A DNA stretch of 64,000 nucleotides from the NCBI RefSeq assembly GCF_001677955.1, contig NZ_LELA01000081.1, forward strand, positions 62,001 to 126,000. The letters run 5' to 3'. The notes below the pieces were generated by a model, which was given only the letters and a program-made list of their open reading frames with translations, made no database searches and was not told the origin of the DNA. Both the position numbers and the translations under genes were made by a program. The DNA is from Chryseobacterium sp. BGARF1. GTDB lineage: Bacteria; Bacteroidota; Bacteroidia; Flavobacteriales; Weeksellaceae. Of this stretch, positions 1-8,469 are shown piece after piece; position 1 is the first letter of the stretch; every line of letters starts with the position of its first letter.

Positions 1-2009
1 GTAGTTACATAACCAAACATTTCAGACAATGGAACTGAACCTTTGATAACAACGGCACCGTTCTTTTCTTCTTGTCCACTGATTGTACCTCTTCTCTTGT
101 TAAGGTCACCAATGATGTTACCCATATATTCTTCTGGAGTTACAACCTCCAATTTCATAATAGGCTCCATAATTACTGGCTTAGCAGCACGTCCCGCTTC
201 TTTAAATCCTAATTTAGCAGCTAATTCGAAAGAAAGAGCATCAGAATCCACCGCGTGGAAAGATCCGTCTTTAAGAACAACTTTAATACCTTCAACTTCG
301 AAACCAGCCAAAGGACCGTTTTTCATTGCAGCTTTAAAGCCTTTTTCAATAGCAGGAACAAATTCTCTAGGAACGTTACCACCTTTGATTTCGTTAATAA
401 ATTCTAGACCAATTTTACCTTCGTCAGCAGGGCCTAATTCGAATACGATATCAGCAAATTTACCTTTACCACCAGATTGTTTTTTGTAAACTTCTCTGTG
501 CTGAGCAACTTTTGTAAGATTTTCTTTGTATTCTACCTGAGGCTGTCCTTGGTTAACTTCTACTTTGAATTCTCTTCTCATACGGTCTACAAGAATGTCA
601 AGGTGAAGTTCACCCATTCCTGAAATGATCGTTTGACCAGAAGCTTCGTCAGTTTTAACCTGGAAAGTAGGATCTTCTTCAGCTAATTTAGCCAAAGCGT
701 TACCCATTTTATCCTGGTCAGCTTTAGTTTTAGGTTCAACAGCGATACCAATTACTGGATCAGGGAAAACCATCGATTCTAGAACGATTGGGTGTTTCTC
801 ATCACACATTGTATCACCAGTTTTAATAGATTTGAAACCTACAGCTGCACCAATATCTCCTGCTTCAATATATTCTACAGGATTTTGCTTGTTAGCGTGC
901 ATCTGATAGATTCTAGAGATTCTTTCTTTATCTCCTGAACGAGTGTTCAAGATATAAGAACCTGCATCTAGTCTTCCAGAGTATGCTCTGAAGAATGCTA
1001 ATCTTCCTACGAAAGGATCGGTAGCAATCTTAAATGCTAATGCAGAGAAAGGCTCATCTACAGATGGTTTTCTTGTAATATCAAGATCTGTTCTTGGGTC
1101 TGTACCTTTGATATCATCTTTATCCAATGGAGAAGGCAAGTATTTACATACTGCATCCAACATAAACTGTACTCCTTTATTCTTGAATGAAGAACCACAA
1201 GTCATTGGGATAATAGAAAGATCGATAGTAGCTTTTCTAAGAGCTTCGTTGATTTCGTCTTCTGAAATTGAATCTGGATCTTCGAAGAATTTCTCCATCA
1301 AAGTATCATCATAATCAGCAACAGCTTCAACTAATTTCTCTCTGTATTCCAGAACTTCAGCCTTCATGTCTTCAGGAATTGGCACTACTTCGAAAGTAGC
1401 TCCTTGTCCTGCTTCATCCCAGATGATCGCTCTGTTTTTAATTAAGTCTACAACACCTTTGAAATCTTCTTCAGCACCGATTGGTAAAACGATTGGAACT
1501 GCGTTTGATCCTAACATTGTCTTAACTTGGTTTACCACGTTAAGGAAGTCAGCACCTTGTCTGTCCATTTTGTTTACGAATCCCATTCTTGCAACTTTGT
1601 AGTTGTCAGCAAGTCTCCAGTTTGTTTCAGACTGAGGCTCTACTCCATCTACTGCAGAGAATAAGAATACCAAACCATCTAATACTCTCAAAGATCTGTT
1701 TACTTCTACTGTGAAGTCAACGTGTCCTGGTGTATCGATGATGTTGAAGTGATAAGGTTTAGTTTCTGGTAATTTCTTACCTTGATCTGTAGGGAAGTTC
1801 CAAGAACAAGTAGTTGCAGCAGAAGTAATTGTAATACCTCTTTCAGCTTCCTGCTCCATCCAGTCCATTGTAGAAGCACCATCATGTACTTCACCAATTT
1901 TGTGGTTTACTCCCGTATAGAATAAAATCCTTTCTGTAGTGGTAGTTTTACCAGCATCAATGTGCGCAGCAATACCAATATTTCTTGTAAATTTAAGATC
2001 TCTACTCAT
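1..2009 (-). CDS. fusA: Elongation factor G (3' end cut by window edge)
   Basis: Translational GTPase that moves tRNA and mRNA through the ribosome and, with RRF, splits ribosomes after termination. Read on the minus strand, the protein opens [20 protein letters not shown] and has the G1 P-loop AHIDAGKT, G3 DTPGH and G4 NKMD, then the beta-barrel domain II and the C-terminal EF-G folds up to the left edge. About 669 codons are visible; bacterial EF-G is about 700 residues, so roughly the last 30-40 are outside. It starts 6 bases after the rpsG stop and is the third gene of the str operon. The reading frame is intact. Confidence 0.97.
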   Translation of the reverse strand, partial: MSRDLKFTRNIGIAAHIDAGKTTTTERILFYTGVNHKIGEVHDGASTMDWMEQEAERGITITSAATTCSWNFPTDQGKKLPETKPYHFNIIDTPGHVDFTVEVNRSLRVLDGLVFLFSAVDGVEPQSETNWRLADNYKVARMGFVNKMDRQGADFLNVVNQVKTMLGSNAVPIVLPIGAEEDFKGVVDLIKNRAIIWDEAGQGATFEVVPIPEDMKAEVLEYREKLVEAVADYDDTLMEKFFEDPDSISEDEINEALRKATIDLSIIPMTCGSSFKNKGVQFMLDAVCKYLPSPLDKDDIKGTDPRTDLDITRKPSVDEPFSALAFKIATDPFVGRLAFFRAYSGRLDAGSYILNTRSGDKERISRIYQMHANKQNPVEYIEAGDIGAAVGFKSIKTGDTMCDEKHPIVLESMVFPDPVIGIAVEPKTKADQDKMGNALAKLAEEDPTFQVKTDEASGQTIISGMGELHLDILVDRMRREFKVEVNQGQPQVEYKENLTKVAQHREVYKKQSGGKGKFADIVFELGPADEGKIGLEFINEIKGGNVPREFVPAIEKGFKAAMKNGPLAGFEVEGIKVVLKDGSFHAVDSDALSFELAAKLGFKEAGRAAKPVIMEPIMKLEVVTPEEYMGNIIGDLNKRRGTISGQEEKNGAVVIKGSVPLSEMFGYVT

Positions 2010-2015
2010 TTCTAA

Positions 2016-2492
2016 TTAGAATTTAAAGTGAGAGAAAGCTTTGTTAGCTTCCGCCATTTTGTGAGTATCAGATTTTTTCTTGTAAGCAGCACCTTCTTCT
2101 CTTGAAGCGGCAACTACTTCGTTAGCTAATTTCAAAGCCATAGACTTATCATTTCTCTTTTTAGAGTAGCTAATTAACCATTTCATTGCCATAGAAATTT
2201 TTCTATCAGCTCTGATCGGCATAGGAATCTGGAAGTTTGCTCCACCTACTCTTCTAGAACGTACTTCTACGTGAGGCATAACGTTAGTTAATGCATCTTT
2301 CCAGATTTCAAGGGCAGTCTTTTCAGTTTCTCCTTTTTTAGTTTCTACGATATCTAATGCATCATAGAATATTTTGAATGCGATTGACTTCTTACCGTCA
2401 AGCATCAAGTTGTTTACGAATCTAGTTACCAATTGATCATTAAATTTTGGATCTGGTAACAACGGTCTTTTTTTCGCTTTTGTCTTTCTCAT
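2016..2492 (-). CDS. rpsG: 30S ribosomal protein S7
   Basis: Primary 16S rRNA-binding protein that nucleates assembly of the 30S head and lines the E site. The 158-residue product opens [20 protein letters not shown] and contains the conserved [19 protein letters not shown] stretch near residues 75-95, diagnostic of S7; the length is normal. It lies between rpsL and fusA, with 23 bases to the rpsL stop. In other bacteria S7 can repress the str operon; no specific S7 target site was identified here. Confidence 0.98.
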   Translation of the reverse strand: MRKTKAKKRPLLPDPKFNDQLVTRFVNNLMLDGKKSIAFKIFYDALDIVETKKGETEKTALEIWKDALTNVMPHVEVRSRRVGGANFQIPMPIRADRKISMAMKWLISYSKKRNDKSMALKLANEVVAASREEGAAYKKKSDTHKMAEANKAFSHFKF

Positions 2493-2515
2493 TGTTTCTG
2501 TACCTTATTTAATGA

Positions 2516-2929
2516 TTATTTTTTCTTTCCTTTAGCCGGTGCAGCTGCAGCTTGACCTGGCTTAGGTCTCTTAGCTCCGTACTTAGATCTTCTTTGAGTT
2601 CTTCCGCTTACTCCAGCAGTATCTAACGCACCTCTTACGATGTGGTATCTAACTCCTGGTAAATCTTTTACTCTCCCCCCGCGTACCAATACTATCGAGT
2701 GCTCTTGAAGATTATGTCCTTCACCTGGGATATAGGCGTTAACTTCTTTACCGTTTGAAAGTCTTACCCTTGCAACTTTTCTAAGTGCAGAGTTAGGTTT
2801 CTTAGGTGTGGTAGTATATACTCTCGTACATACACCTCGTCTTTGTGGACAAGAATCAAGTGCAGCCGATTTACTCTTCTTGGTAAGTGCGACTCTTCCT
2901 TTTCTAACTAATTGTTGAATAGTAGGCAT
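2516..2929 (-). CDS. rpsL: 30S ribosomal protein S12
   Basis: Decoding-centre protein of the small subunit and first gene of the str operon. The 137 residues include the two conserved loops [19 protein letters not shown] and [13 protein letters not shown]. Both loops carry the usual lysine (PKKPNS and GRVKDLPG), the positions where streptomycin-resistance substitutions occur in other bacteria, so the wild-type sequence is present. The C-terminus has an Ala/Pro/Lys tail ([11 protein letters not shown]), a short basic extension. A promoter lies 24 bases upstream of the start. Confidence 0.98.
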   Translation of the reverse strand: MPTIQQLVRKGRVALTKKSKSAALDSCPQRRGVCTRVYTTTPKKPNSALRKVARVRLSNGKEVNAYIPGEGHNLQEHSIVLVRGGRVKDLPGVRYHIVRGALDTAGVSGRTQRRSKYGAKRPKPGQAAAAPAKGKKK

Positions 2930-2952
2930 TTAATTGCTTTTATTTTAGGGTG

Positions 2953-2982
2953 CAAAAATATGAATAATTTTTTAATTGACAA
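2953..2982 (-). promoter_or_regulatory. str operon promoter
   Basis: On the minus strand TTG (2980-2982) is followed after 19 bases by TATTTTTG (2953-2960), an exact TAnnTTTG -7 element of the Bacteroidota primary sigma factor. Transcription would begin about 16-20 bases before the rpsL ATG. The rest of the rpsL-dps gap, up to 3322, is AT-rich and shows no convincing gene apart from the 22-codon open frame listed separately. Confidence 0.75.
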
Positions 2983-3231
2983 GTAGTTATGTAGAAATAA
3001 TAATCTTAACTCATTTCAAACTAACCATATGATAATGTATAATTTACATCATACAGGGGCATACAGCAAAATATAAGGAAATATAAAACTCAAAAACAAA
3101 AGTATAAATTTAGCGGGAAAGCATATAAAATTCATGATTTATTACATATCCAAAAAACTTCAACCCATTTCATATATAAGGATGTCTTTATTTTGTTTAT
3201 CTTAACACTATCCAAATTATTCTAAATCATA

Positions 3232-3300
3232 ATGAAAAAAGCTGCCATCGTTATCATCTATGAAGCTATAATAATTTCGGCACAATATTTCCTGCATTAG
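3232..3300 (+). other. 22-codon open frame with signal-like start, possible gene remnant
   Basis: ATG at 3232 opens MKKAAIVIIYEAIIISAQYF and stops at 3300, just before dps. It resembles the first residues of an exported protein (Lys-Lys, hydrophobic core, SAQ end) with nothing after it. It may be the remnant of a lost gene or a leader peptide for dps. No family was recognised and it could be chance. Confidence 0.2.
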
Positions 3301-3322
3301 AAACATCAAAAAAAATAAACTT

Positions 3323-3799
3323 ATGAAAAATGCCAACATTATCGGTTTAAAAGAAGCCGACTGTCAAAACATTTCAGAAAAACTGAATATCCTACTTGCC
3401 AACTATTCTGTATTTTACCAGAACACAAGAGGTTCTCACTGGAATATTAAAGGAGACCAATTTTTCACTCTGCATCCTAAATTTGAAGAATTATACAACA
3501 GTTTAGTTTTAAAAATAGATGAGATTGCAGAACGTATATTAACTTTAGGAGCAACTCCGGCGCACAATTATTCGGATTACCTTCAGGTTTCTACGATTAA
3601 AGAAAGCAAAGAAGTAAGTGACGGTAATAAAAGCGTAGAGATTATTCTGAATTCTTTCAAAGTGGTCATCGATTTACAAAGAGAACTTTTAGACATTACA
3701 GACAAAGCTGGCGACGAAGGCACCAACTCTCAAATGAGCGACTATATTACAGAGCAGGAAAAAGAAGTCTGGATGTACAATTCTTATTTAGGGAAGTAA
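3323..3799 (+). CDS. dps: Dps-family ferritin-like DNA-protection protein
   Basis: Twelve-subunit mini-ferritin that oxidises Fe(II) with peroxide and stores the iron, protecting DNA under stress. The 158 residues carry the Dps ferroxidase signature: a His in TRGSHWNIKG near residue 40, then HPKFEELYNSLVLKIDEIAER with the Asp and Glu ligands near residues 60-70, and DEGTNSQMSDYITEQEKEVWM near the C-terminus. Length is typical. It is monocistronic, followed by a hairpin terminator at 3829-3857. No exact TAnnTTTG element was found immediately upstream, so its promoter is unassigned. Confidence 0.92.
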   Translation: MKNANIIGLKEADCQNISEKLNILLANYSVFYQNTRGSHWNIKGDQFFTLHPKFEELYNSLVLKIDEIAERILTLGATPAHNYSDYLQVSTIKESKEVSDGNKSVEIILNSFKVVIDLQRELLDITDKAGDEGTNSQMSDYITEQEKEVWMYNSYLGK

Positions 3800-3828
3800 A
3801 AACAGAACAAAAATCATTACAATATTTA

Positions 3829-3857
3829 AAAAATCGTCTTACATTTAGACGATTTTT
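3829..3857 (+). terminator. Terminator of dps
   Basis: Perfect 11-base inverted repeat AAAAATCGTCT (3829-3839) and AGACGATTTTT (3847-3857) around a 7-base loop, ending in a T tract. It lies between the dps stop and the pncB promoter. Confidence 0.75.
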
Positions 3858-3870
3858 ATTTTAAATGAAC

Positions 3871-3878
3871 TAAATTTG
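3871..3878 (+). promoter_or_regulatory. pncB promoter -7 element; decides the start codon
   Basis: TAAATTTG is an exact TAnnTTTG match. Its last base is the G of the upstream in-frame GTG at 3878, so that GTG lies ahead of any transcript and cannot be the start; ATG 3896 is the first usable one, with a leader of about 10 bases. No good TTG -33 element was found. Confidence 0.6.
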
Positions 3879-3895
3879 TGTTAAAATTACACAAT

Positions 3896-5074
3896 ATGCA
3901 ACATATGACTTTCAACTCCATTCTAGACAACGATTTCTATAAAATAACCATGCAAAATGCAGTGGTAAAACTTTTTCCAAGTCAAATTGTAAAATACGAA
4001 TTTATCAATCGTGGAAAACACCATTTTCCTGAAGGTTTTGATCATGCTTTAAGAGAAACTGTCAATAAAATGGCAGAACTCAAACTGACTAAAGACGAGA
4101 AAAAGTTTCTAGCTAAAACCTGTCCTTATTTAAACCTACCCTATCTTGATTTCCTCGAAGGTTATCATTACGATCCATCTGAAGTAAAAATTGTACAAAC
4201 TGGAAATGACTTATCAGTTACTGTTGAAGGACTTTGGTACCGAACAATTCTTTGGGAAGTTCCATTACTGGCTTTGATTAGTGAATTGCATTACGAAATG
4301 AATCACATGGAAAGAGATTCTAACGAAATCGTAATGGCAAAAACGCTGGAAAAAGCAGATTCGCTAAACAAGCTGGGAGTTAACTTCGCAGAATTTGGTA
4401 CAAGAAGAAGACATTCTTATAAGGTACAAAATTTGGTAATGGAAGCTTTAACCCAGAAAAAAGACTCTACATTTATAGGAAGCTCCAACGTACATTTCGC
4501 AATGAAATATGGTGTAAAACCTATTGGAACCCACGCTCACGAATGGTTTATGTTCCACGGAGCCGAGTTTGGATTTAAAATGGCCAACGAATTAGCCCTT
4601 GAACATTGGGTTGATGTTTATCGTGGGGATTTGGGAGTTGCTCTTTCAGACACTTACACCACTGATGTTTTTTTCCAGCAATTCGATAAAAAATTTGCAA
4701 AACTTTTTGATGGTGTTCGTCACGACAGTGGTGATGCATTAGAATTTGCCGACAAAACGATCGCTCACTACAAACGACATGGAATTAATCCTTTATTTAA
4801 ATATATTATTTTTTCTGATGCTTTAAATCTTGAAAAAGTAGAAGAAATCACCAATTACTGTAAAGGTAAAATCGGTGTTTCTTTTGGGATTGGAACTAAC
4901 CTTACGAATGATGTCGGTTTAAAACCAATGAACATCGTGATGAAACTTATCGGCGTACAATCTCTCAACAACGAATGGATCCCTACCGTAAAACTTTCTG
5001 ATGAACATGGAAAATACACAGGTGACCCTAAAATGATTGAATTGGCAAAAGAATTTTTAAGAATTAAAGATTAA
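3896..5074 (+). CDS. pncB: Nicotinate phosphoribosyltransferase
   Basis: First enzyme of NAD salvage from nicotinic acid, using PRPP and ATP to make nicotinate mononucleotide. From ATG 3896 the protein has 392 residues and opens MQHMTFNSILDNDFYKITMQ, the typical NAPRTase start (LxxDFYKxTM). Other motifs are FAEFGTRRRHSYK, GSSNVHFAMKYGVKPIGTHAHEW with the active-site His region, and GVRHDSGD for PRPP binding. ATG 3905 is an alternative start. It is followed after 11 bases by a YciI-type lipoprotein gene, so co-transcription is possible. Confidence 0.95.
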   Translation: MQHMTFNSILDNDFYKITMQNAVVKLFPSQIVKYEFINRGKHHFPEGFDHALRETVNKMAELKLTKDEKKFLAKTCPYLNLPYLDFLEGYHYDPSEVKIVQTGNDLSVTVEGLWYRTILWEVPLLALISELHYEMNHMERDSNEIVMAKTLEKADSLNKLGVNFAEFGTRRRHSYKVQNLVMEALTQKKDSTFIGSSNVHFAMKYGVKPIGTHAHEWFMFHGAEFGFKMANELALEHWVDVYRGDLGVALSDTYTTDVFFQQFDKKFAKLFDGVRHDSGDALEFADKTIAHYKRHGINPLFKYIIFSDALNLEKVEEITNYCKGKIGVSFGIGTNLTNDVGLKPMNIVMKLIGVQSLNNEWIPTVKLSDEHGKYTGDPKMIELAKEFLRIKD

Positions 5075-5085
5075 AAACATTTAAT

Positions 5086-5595
5086 ATGATGAAAAATTTA
5101 TTTCTACTAAGCGGAATTACATTCACTTTAATCTCCTGCTCTATTCAAACCAAAGCTCAAGATGGTAAACCCGGACAAAATGGAACTTCATCCAATTCTA
5201 AATTATCATTTAATCAAAAACTGGCAGATTCTTTAGGAGCAGATAAATATGGAATGAAAGCTTACACCATCGTTATGCTCACAACCGGCTCAGCAAAAAT
5301 TGATGATAAAGAGAAAAAAGCAGAGCTGATGAAAGGTCATATGGAAAACATCGGCAAACTAGCTAAAGAAGGAAAAATTATTGTTGCCGGGCCCTTTTTA
5401 GAAAAAAATAAAGAAAACTACCGCGGAATGTTCATCTTCAACACCAAGTCAAAAGAAGAAGCCGAATCTTGGGTAAAAACCGATTCCGCCGTTGCAGCCG
5501 GAATTTTCAGTTATGAAATATTTCCTTGGTACGGTTCCGCAGCTTTACCTTTGTATTTAAAACATCATGATGAAATTTCGAAAGAAAATCCTTAA
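5086..5595 (+). CDS. Exported YciI (YCII) domain lipoprotein
   Basis: 169-residue protein with a lipoprotein-type signal (LFLLSGITFTLISC, lipobox LISC) followed by a YCII-like ferredoxin-fold domain at about residues 55-155 (YTIVMLTTG, HMENIGKLAKEGKIIVAGPF, GMFIFNTKSKEEAESWV, YEIFPWYG). YCII proteins are small and often of unknown function; some are dehalogenase- or isomerase-like. The domain is usually cytoplasmic, so an export signal is notable. Two tandem ATGs (5086, 5089) are possible starts. The substrate is unknown. Confidence 0.8.
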   Translation: MMKNLFLLSGITFTLISCSIQTKAQDGKPGQNGTSSNSKLSFNQKLADSLGADKYGMKAYTIVMLTTGSAKIDDKEKKAELMKGHMENIGKLAKEGKIIVAGPFLEKNKENYRGMFIFNTKSKEEAESWVKTDSAVAAGIFSYEIFPWYGSAALPLYLKHHDEISKENP

Positions 5596-5605
5596 ATCTT
5601 TTTCG

Positions 5606-6346
5606 ATGAAATTATATTGCATCTTATTATTTCTATTGATGCTGATTAATTGCAATAAAGAACCCAAAGTTTTTGAATTCACCACAGAAACTGTTGATAA
5701 AAATATCGCAAAAGAACTAGAACTGATAAAAAACCAGAAACCTTACGGATTAGTTTTTCAAGATGAAAAATATGAAGTCTGGAATAACTGCTCCGGAGAA
5801 TGGGGTGGAACAATTTATTTTAAAAATAAACACAATGGAAAAATTCGTTATGCACAATCTACCTGCGCAGTTTCAGTAAATAAAATTGGTGATAAATATT
5901 ATATTTCAAACGCATCTACTCACTTGTATGAAAAATCCTCTATCTTGGAAATCATAAATCCTGAGAAAATGGAATTGACTTTAAGATTACCCCCTTTTCA
6001 TCCGGAAATTGAAACAAGAGAATATGAAACCAAAAGCAATTTAGGAACAAAAACAATTGTAGATTCTGTAGGTGTATCTATTTTGACAAGTTTTGTTTAT
6101 AAGAATAATTTATATTCAATATTAAAAAACTACAAAAACGACATAATAACTATTTCAAAAGTTGAGAACACTAAATTCAAAACAGTACAAACATTAGACG
6201 GCTTAATTTTAAATGGTTCTCCACAGATTCTAAAAGAATCGGAAAACCATCAAAAACTTTATTTTCAACATCCTAAAAGTGGTATTTTAGATGTAAAAGA
6301 CAACAAAATAAAATTTACATTTTACAAAAAACAATTGAAAATATAA
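5606..6346 (+). CDS. Hypothetical lipoprotein
   Basis: 246 residues from ATG 5606, opening MKLYCILLFLLMLINCNKEP with the lipobox LINC. An in-frame ATG at 5567 would overlap the preceding gene and place 13 polar residues before the signal, so 5606 is preferred. The mature part has several GxYxxS-type strand patterns suggesting a beta-rich, possibly propeller-like fold, with Cys in WNNCSGEWGG and STCAVSV. No family was recognised. It follows the YciI-type lipoprotein by 10 bases and is probably co-transcribed. Confidence 0.75.
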   Translation: MKLYCILLFLLMLINCNKEPKVFEFTTETVDKNIAKELELIKNQKPYGLVFQDEKYEVWNNCSGEWGGTIYFKNKHNGKIRYAQSTCAVSVNKIGDKYYISNASTHLYEKSSILEIINPEKMELTLRLPPFHPEIETREYETKSNLGTKTIVDSVGVSILTSFVYKNNLYSILKNYKNDIITISKVENTKFKTVQTLDGLILNGSPQILKESENHQKLYFQHPKSGILDVKDNKIKFTFYKKQLKI

Positions 6347-6412
6347 TCTCGTAAATCTTTGAGTAATTTCTAATCTAACCTCGCAGACAATAGCAATTAT
6401 AATTCTCTAATA

Positions 6413-7291
6413 ATGAAAAGAAAATATAACACAAAAGTTCAAATACATTTCATTTTATGCATCCTTACCACTTTATTATTTTCATGTGAAACAAAATCAC
6501 AAAAAAACGATAGTACATATTTGAATGAAAAGAAACACTTTCATTCAAAATTAATTAAAAAAGAAAAAGCTCCTCAAGAATATGAAGACCTAGTAAGCAC
6601 AAAGGATCTATTAAGAGTAGAATATCCTTCAAATGGAATTAATTTAAAAGCATTAATTATCAAAAAAAATATTGACTCAACGAAGCGAAAGCCTATTCTT
6701 GTCTATTTACATGGAGGTTTTGCATTGGGAGAACAAGATTTATTAGACTGTCAAGTTTTTACAAAGAAAGGTTATATCGTATTTGCTCCAAGTTATAGAG
6801 GTGAAAATGGAAATGGTGGAAACTTTGAATTATTTCAAGGAGAAGTTGATGATGCAAAGGAAGCAATAAAATGGATTGCAAAACAACCATTTGCAGACAG
6901 CACTAAAATATATGTATTTGGACACAGTATTGGCGGAGGAGTATCTTCATTACTATCTTTAGAAAACAATGTTCCAATTGCAAAAAGCGGAAGTAACGGC
7001 GGTTTATATACACCAGATTTTTATGGTTGGGAAGACATAATTCCTTTTGATAATAAAAATCCATTAGAGGGTAAAATGAGAGTTTTAGTAGAAAATATTC
7101 CTTCGATGCAAATTAATCATTATGCCATTGTCGGGAAAGAAGATGAAGGATTATACGATTTAAAAGATGAACTTAACGCTATATCACATAATTCAAAATT
7201 AAAACTTGTTTACATTGATGGAGATCATTTCACAAGCTTAGAACCAGCAATGAAAAAGTTTATTGAAATAATAAATAACGAGAAAAAATAA
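6413..7291 (+). CDS. Alpha/beta-hydrolase lipoprotein (peptidase/esterase type)
   Basis: 292 residues with a lipoprotein signal (FILCILTTLLFSC, lipobox LFSC) and an alpha/beta-hydrolase core: oxyanion segment VYLHGGFALG near residue 98, nucleophile elbow GHSIGG near residue 170 (catalytic Ser), and catalytic His in GDHF near residue 272. The layout matches dipeptidyl-peptidase or acyl-hydrolase-like S9 relatives. It would act in the periplasm or on the outer membrane. The substrate cannot be inferred; the upstream neighbours are uncharacterised lipoproteins. Confidence 0.85.
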   Translation: MKRKYNTKVQIHFILCILTTLLFSCETKSQKNDSTYLNEKKHFHSKLIKKEKAPQEYEDLVSTKDLLRVEYPSNGINLKALIIKKNIDSTKRKPILVYLHGGFALGEQDLLDCQVFTKKGYIVFAPSYRGENGNGGNFELFQGEVDDAKEAIKWIAKQPFADSTKIYVFGHSIGGGVSSLLSLENNVPIAKSGSNGGLYTPDFYGWEDIIPFDNKNPLEGKMRVLVENIPSMQINHYAIVGKEDEGLYDLKDELNAISHNSKLKLVYIDGDHFTSLEPAMKKFIEIINNEKK

Positions 7292-7438
7292 GATTGAAAC
7301 GAAAAAAGGCTTATCAAAACAGGCATAAATAAATTCAATTAAACTTTACAGTTTTTAATAAATTTCACTATTAAAAATCAATACCTTAAATAGCATTCGA
7401 GTTTATTTTTTGTTATCTTTATTCAAAACTATACCATC

Positions 7439-8194
7439 ATGAAAACCATAGAAGAAGTCTTAAAAAAATTAGACGAAATTATTCTTTGGAGCAAAGCAAA
7501 CAAAAGTCCTGTAGGATATTTTGCGTGCACTTATCGAATAATGACCGCACAGGTTTTGAAAGGAATTCAACAGAAAAAATTTGAAGACAATCCGAGAATG
7601 ACTCTGCTTGACATCGCTTTTGCAACAAGATATTTGGACGCATGGGAAAACTATAGCAAAGGAAAAAAATGTACAAATTCTTGGTATTTAGCTTTTGAAG
7701 CCGCAAAAAATAAAGATCTTCTGATTCTTCAGCATATTTTCCTTGGCATGAATGCGCACATCAATTTAGATTTGGGAATTTCCGCAGCATCGATTATGCC
7801 TTACCGAAAGATCAATCCACTGAAAAAAGATTTTGAAAACATCAATTCAGTTATTGCATCAATCAACCAGAATGTTCAGGATTCTTTAAATAAGATTTGC
7901 TATCCAGTCAATCTCATCGACAAACTTTCTAACGGAAAAGATAATGTGATTTTAGATTTTGCCATCTCAAAAGCAAGAGATACTTCTTGGGCAACGGCTG
8001 TGATTTCTTCTAATACACCTAATTTCTTAAAAGAATCGGTTATTAACATTGTCGACTACGCTGCAGCAAAAGTTGCTTCGCAGATTTTAAATCCAAAATT
8101 ACTCTCCCCTAGTTTATCAAAAGAATTGAAAAAATGCGAGAGCAATGATGTTGTGAAAAATATTGAGATTTTAGAAAAAACAAAAACTATTTAA
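7439..8194 (+). CDS. DUF5995 family protein
   Basis: 251-residue, probably cytosolic, mostly helical protein without signal peptide. The core FLGMNAHINLDLGISAA near residues 100-117 and the ending RDTSWATAVISSN are recognisable features of the DUF5995 family, common in Bacteroidota and Actinobacteria. Conserved His, Asn and Asp in NAHINLDLG suggest a metal or active site, but no activity is established. It stands alone between a 147-base gap and the repeat element at 8220-8387. Confidence 0.8.
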   Translation: MKTIEEVLKKLDEIILWSKANKSPVGYFACTYRIMTAQVLKGIQQKKFEDNPRMTLLDIAFATRYLDAWENYSKGKKCTNSWYLAFEAAKNKDLLILQHIFLGMNAHINLDLGISAASIMPYRKINPLKKDFENINSVIASINQNVQDSLNKICYPVNLIDKLSNGKDNVILDFAISKARDTSWATAVISSNTPNFLKESVINIVDYAAAKVASQILNPKLLSPSLSKELKKCESNDVVKNIEILEKTKTI

Positions 8195-8219
8195 TTATTA
8201 AACTTGTTTAAACTTTTTA

Positions 8220-8387
8220 TTTAACCACAAAAGAGGCAAAAGATTTAGATATTTCTTTTTAAAGTTAATTAGTACAAAGAAAAAAGCACTCAAAAACCTT
8301 TAAAAATCTTTGATTTTTCATTCTTTTGAGAACTTTGATTATCTAATAATATCTCTATAATTATCTTTTGCTCCTTTTGTGGTTAAA
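8220..8387. repeat. 168-bp element with 25-bp imperfect terminal inverted repeats
   Basis: The left end (8220-8244) reads TTTAACCACAAAAGAGGCAA and onward. The reverse complement of the right end (8363-8387) is the same except for two adjacent base changes. An inner shorter pair CTCAAAA/TTTTGAG lies inside. No open frame is present. The layout fits a MITE-like or REP-like intergenic element; from memory, similar ACCACAAAG-type repeats occur in other Chryseobacterium genomes. It fills most of the 275-base gap before rmuC. Confidence 0.65.
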
Positions 8388-8469
8388 TTTCAAATTAGTT
8401 TAAACAGCTTTATTAAGTATTAAGGTTTCCCATAAAGAAAATCTTTTTTTGTTTTTGTAATTTTGAAAA

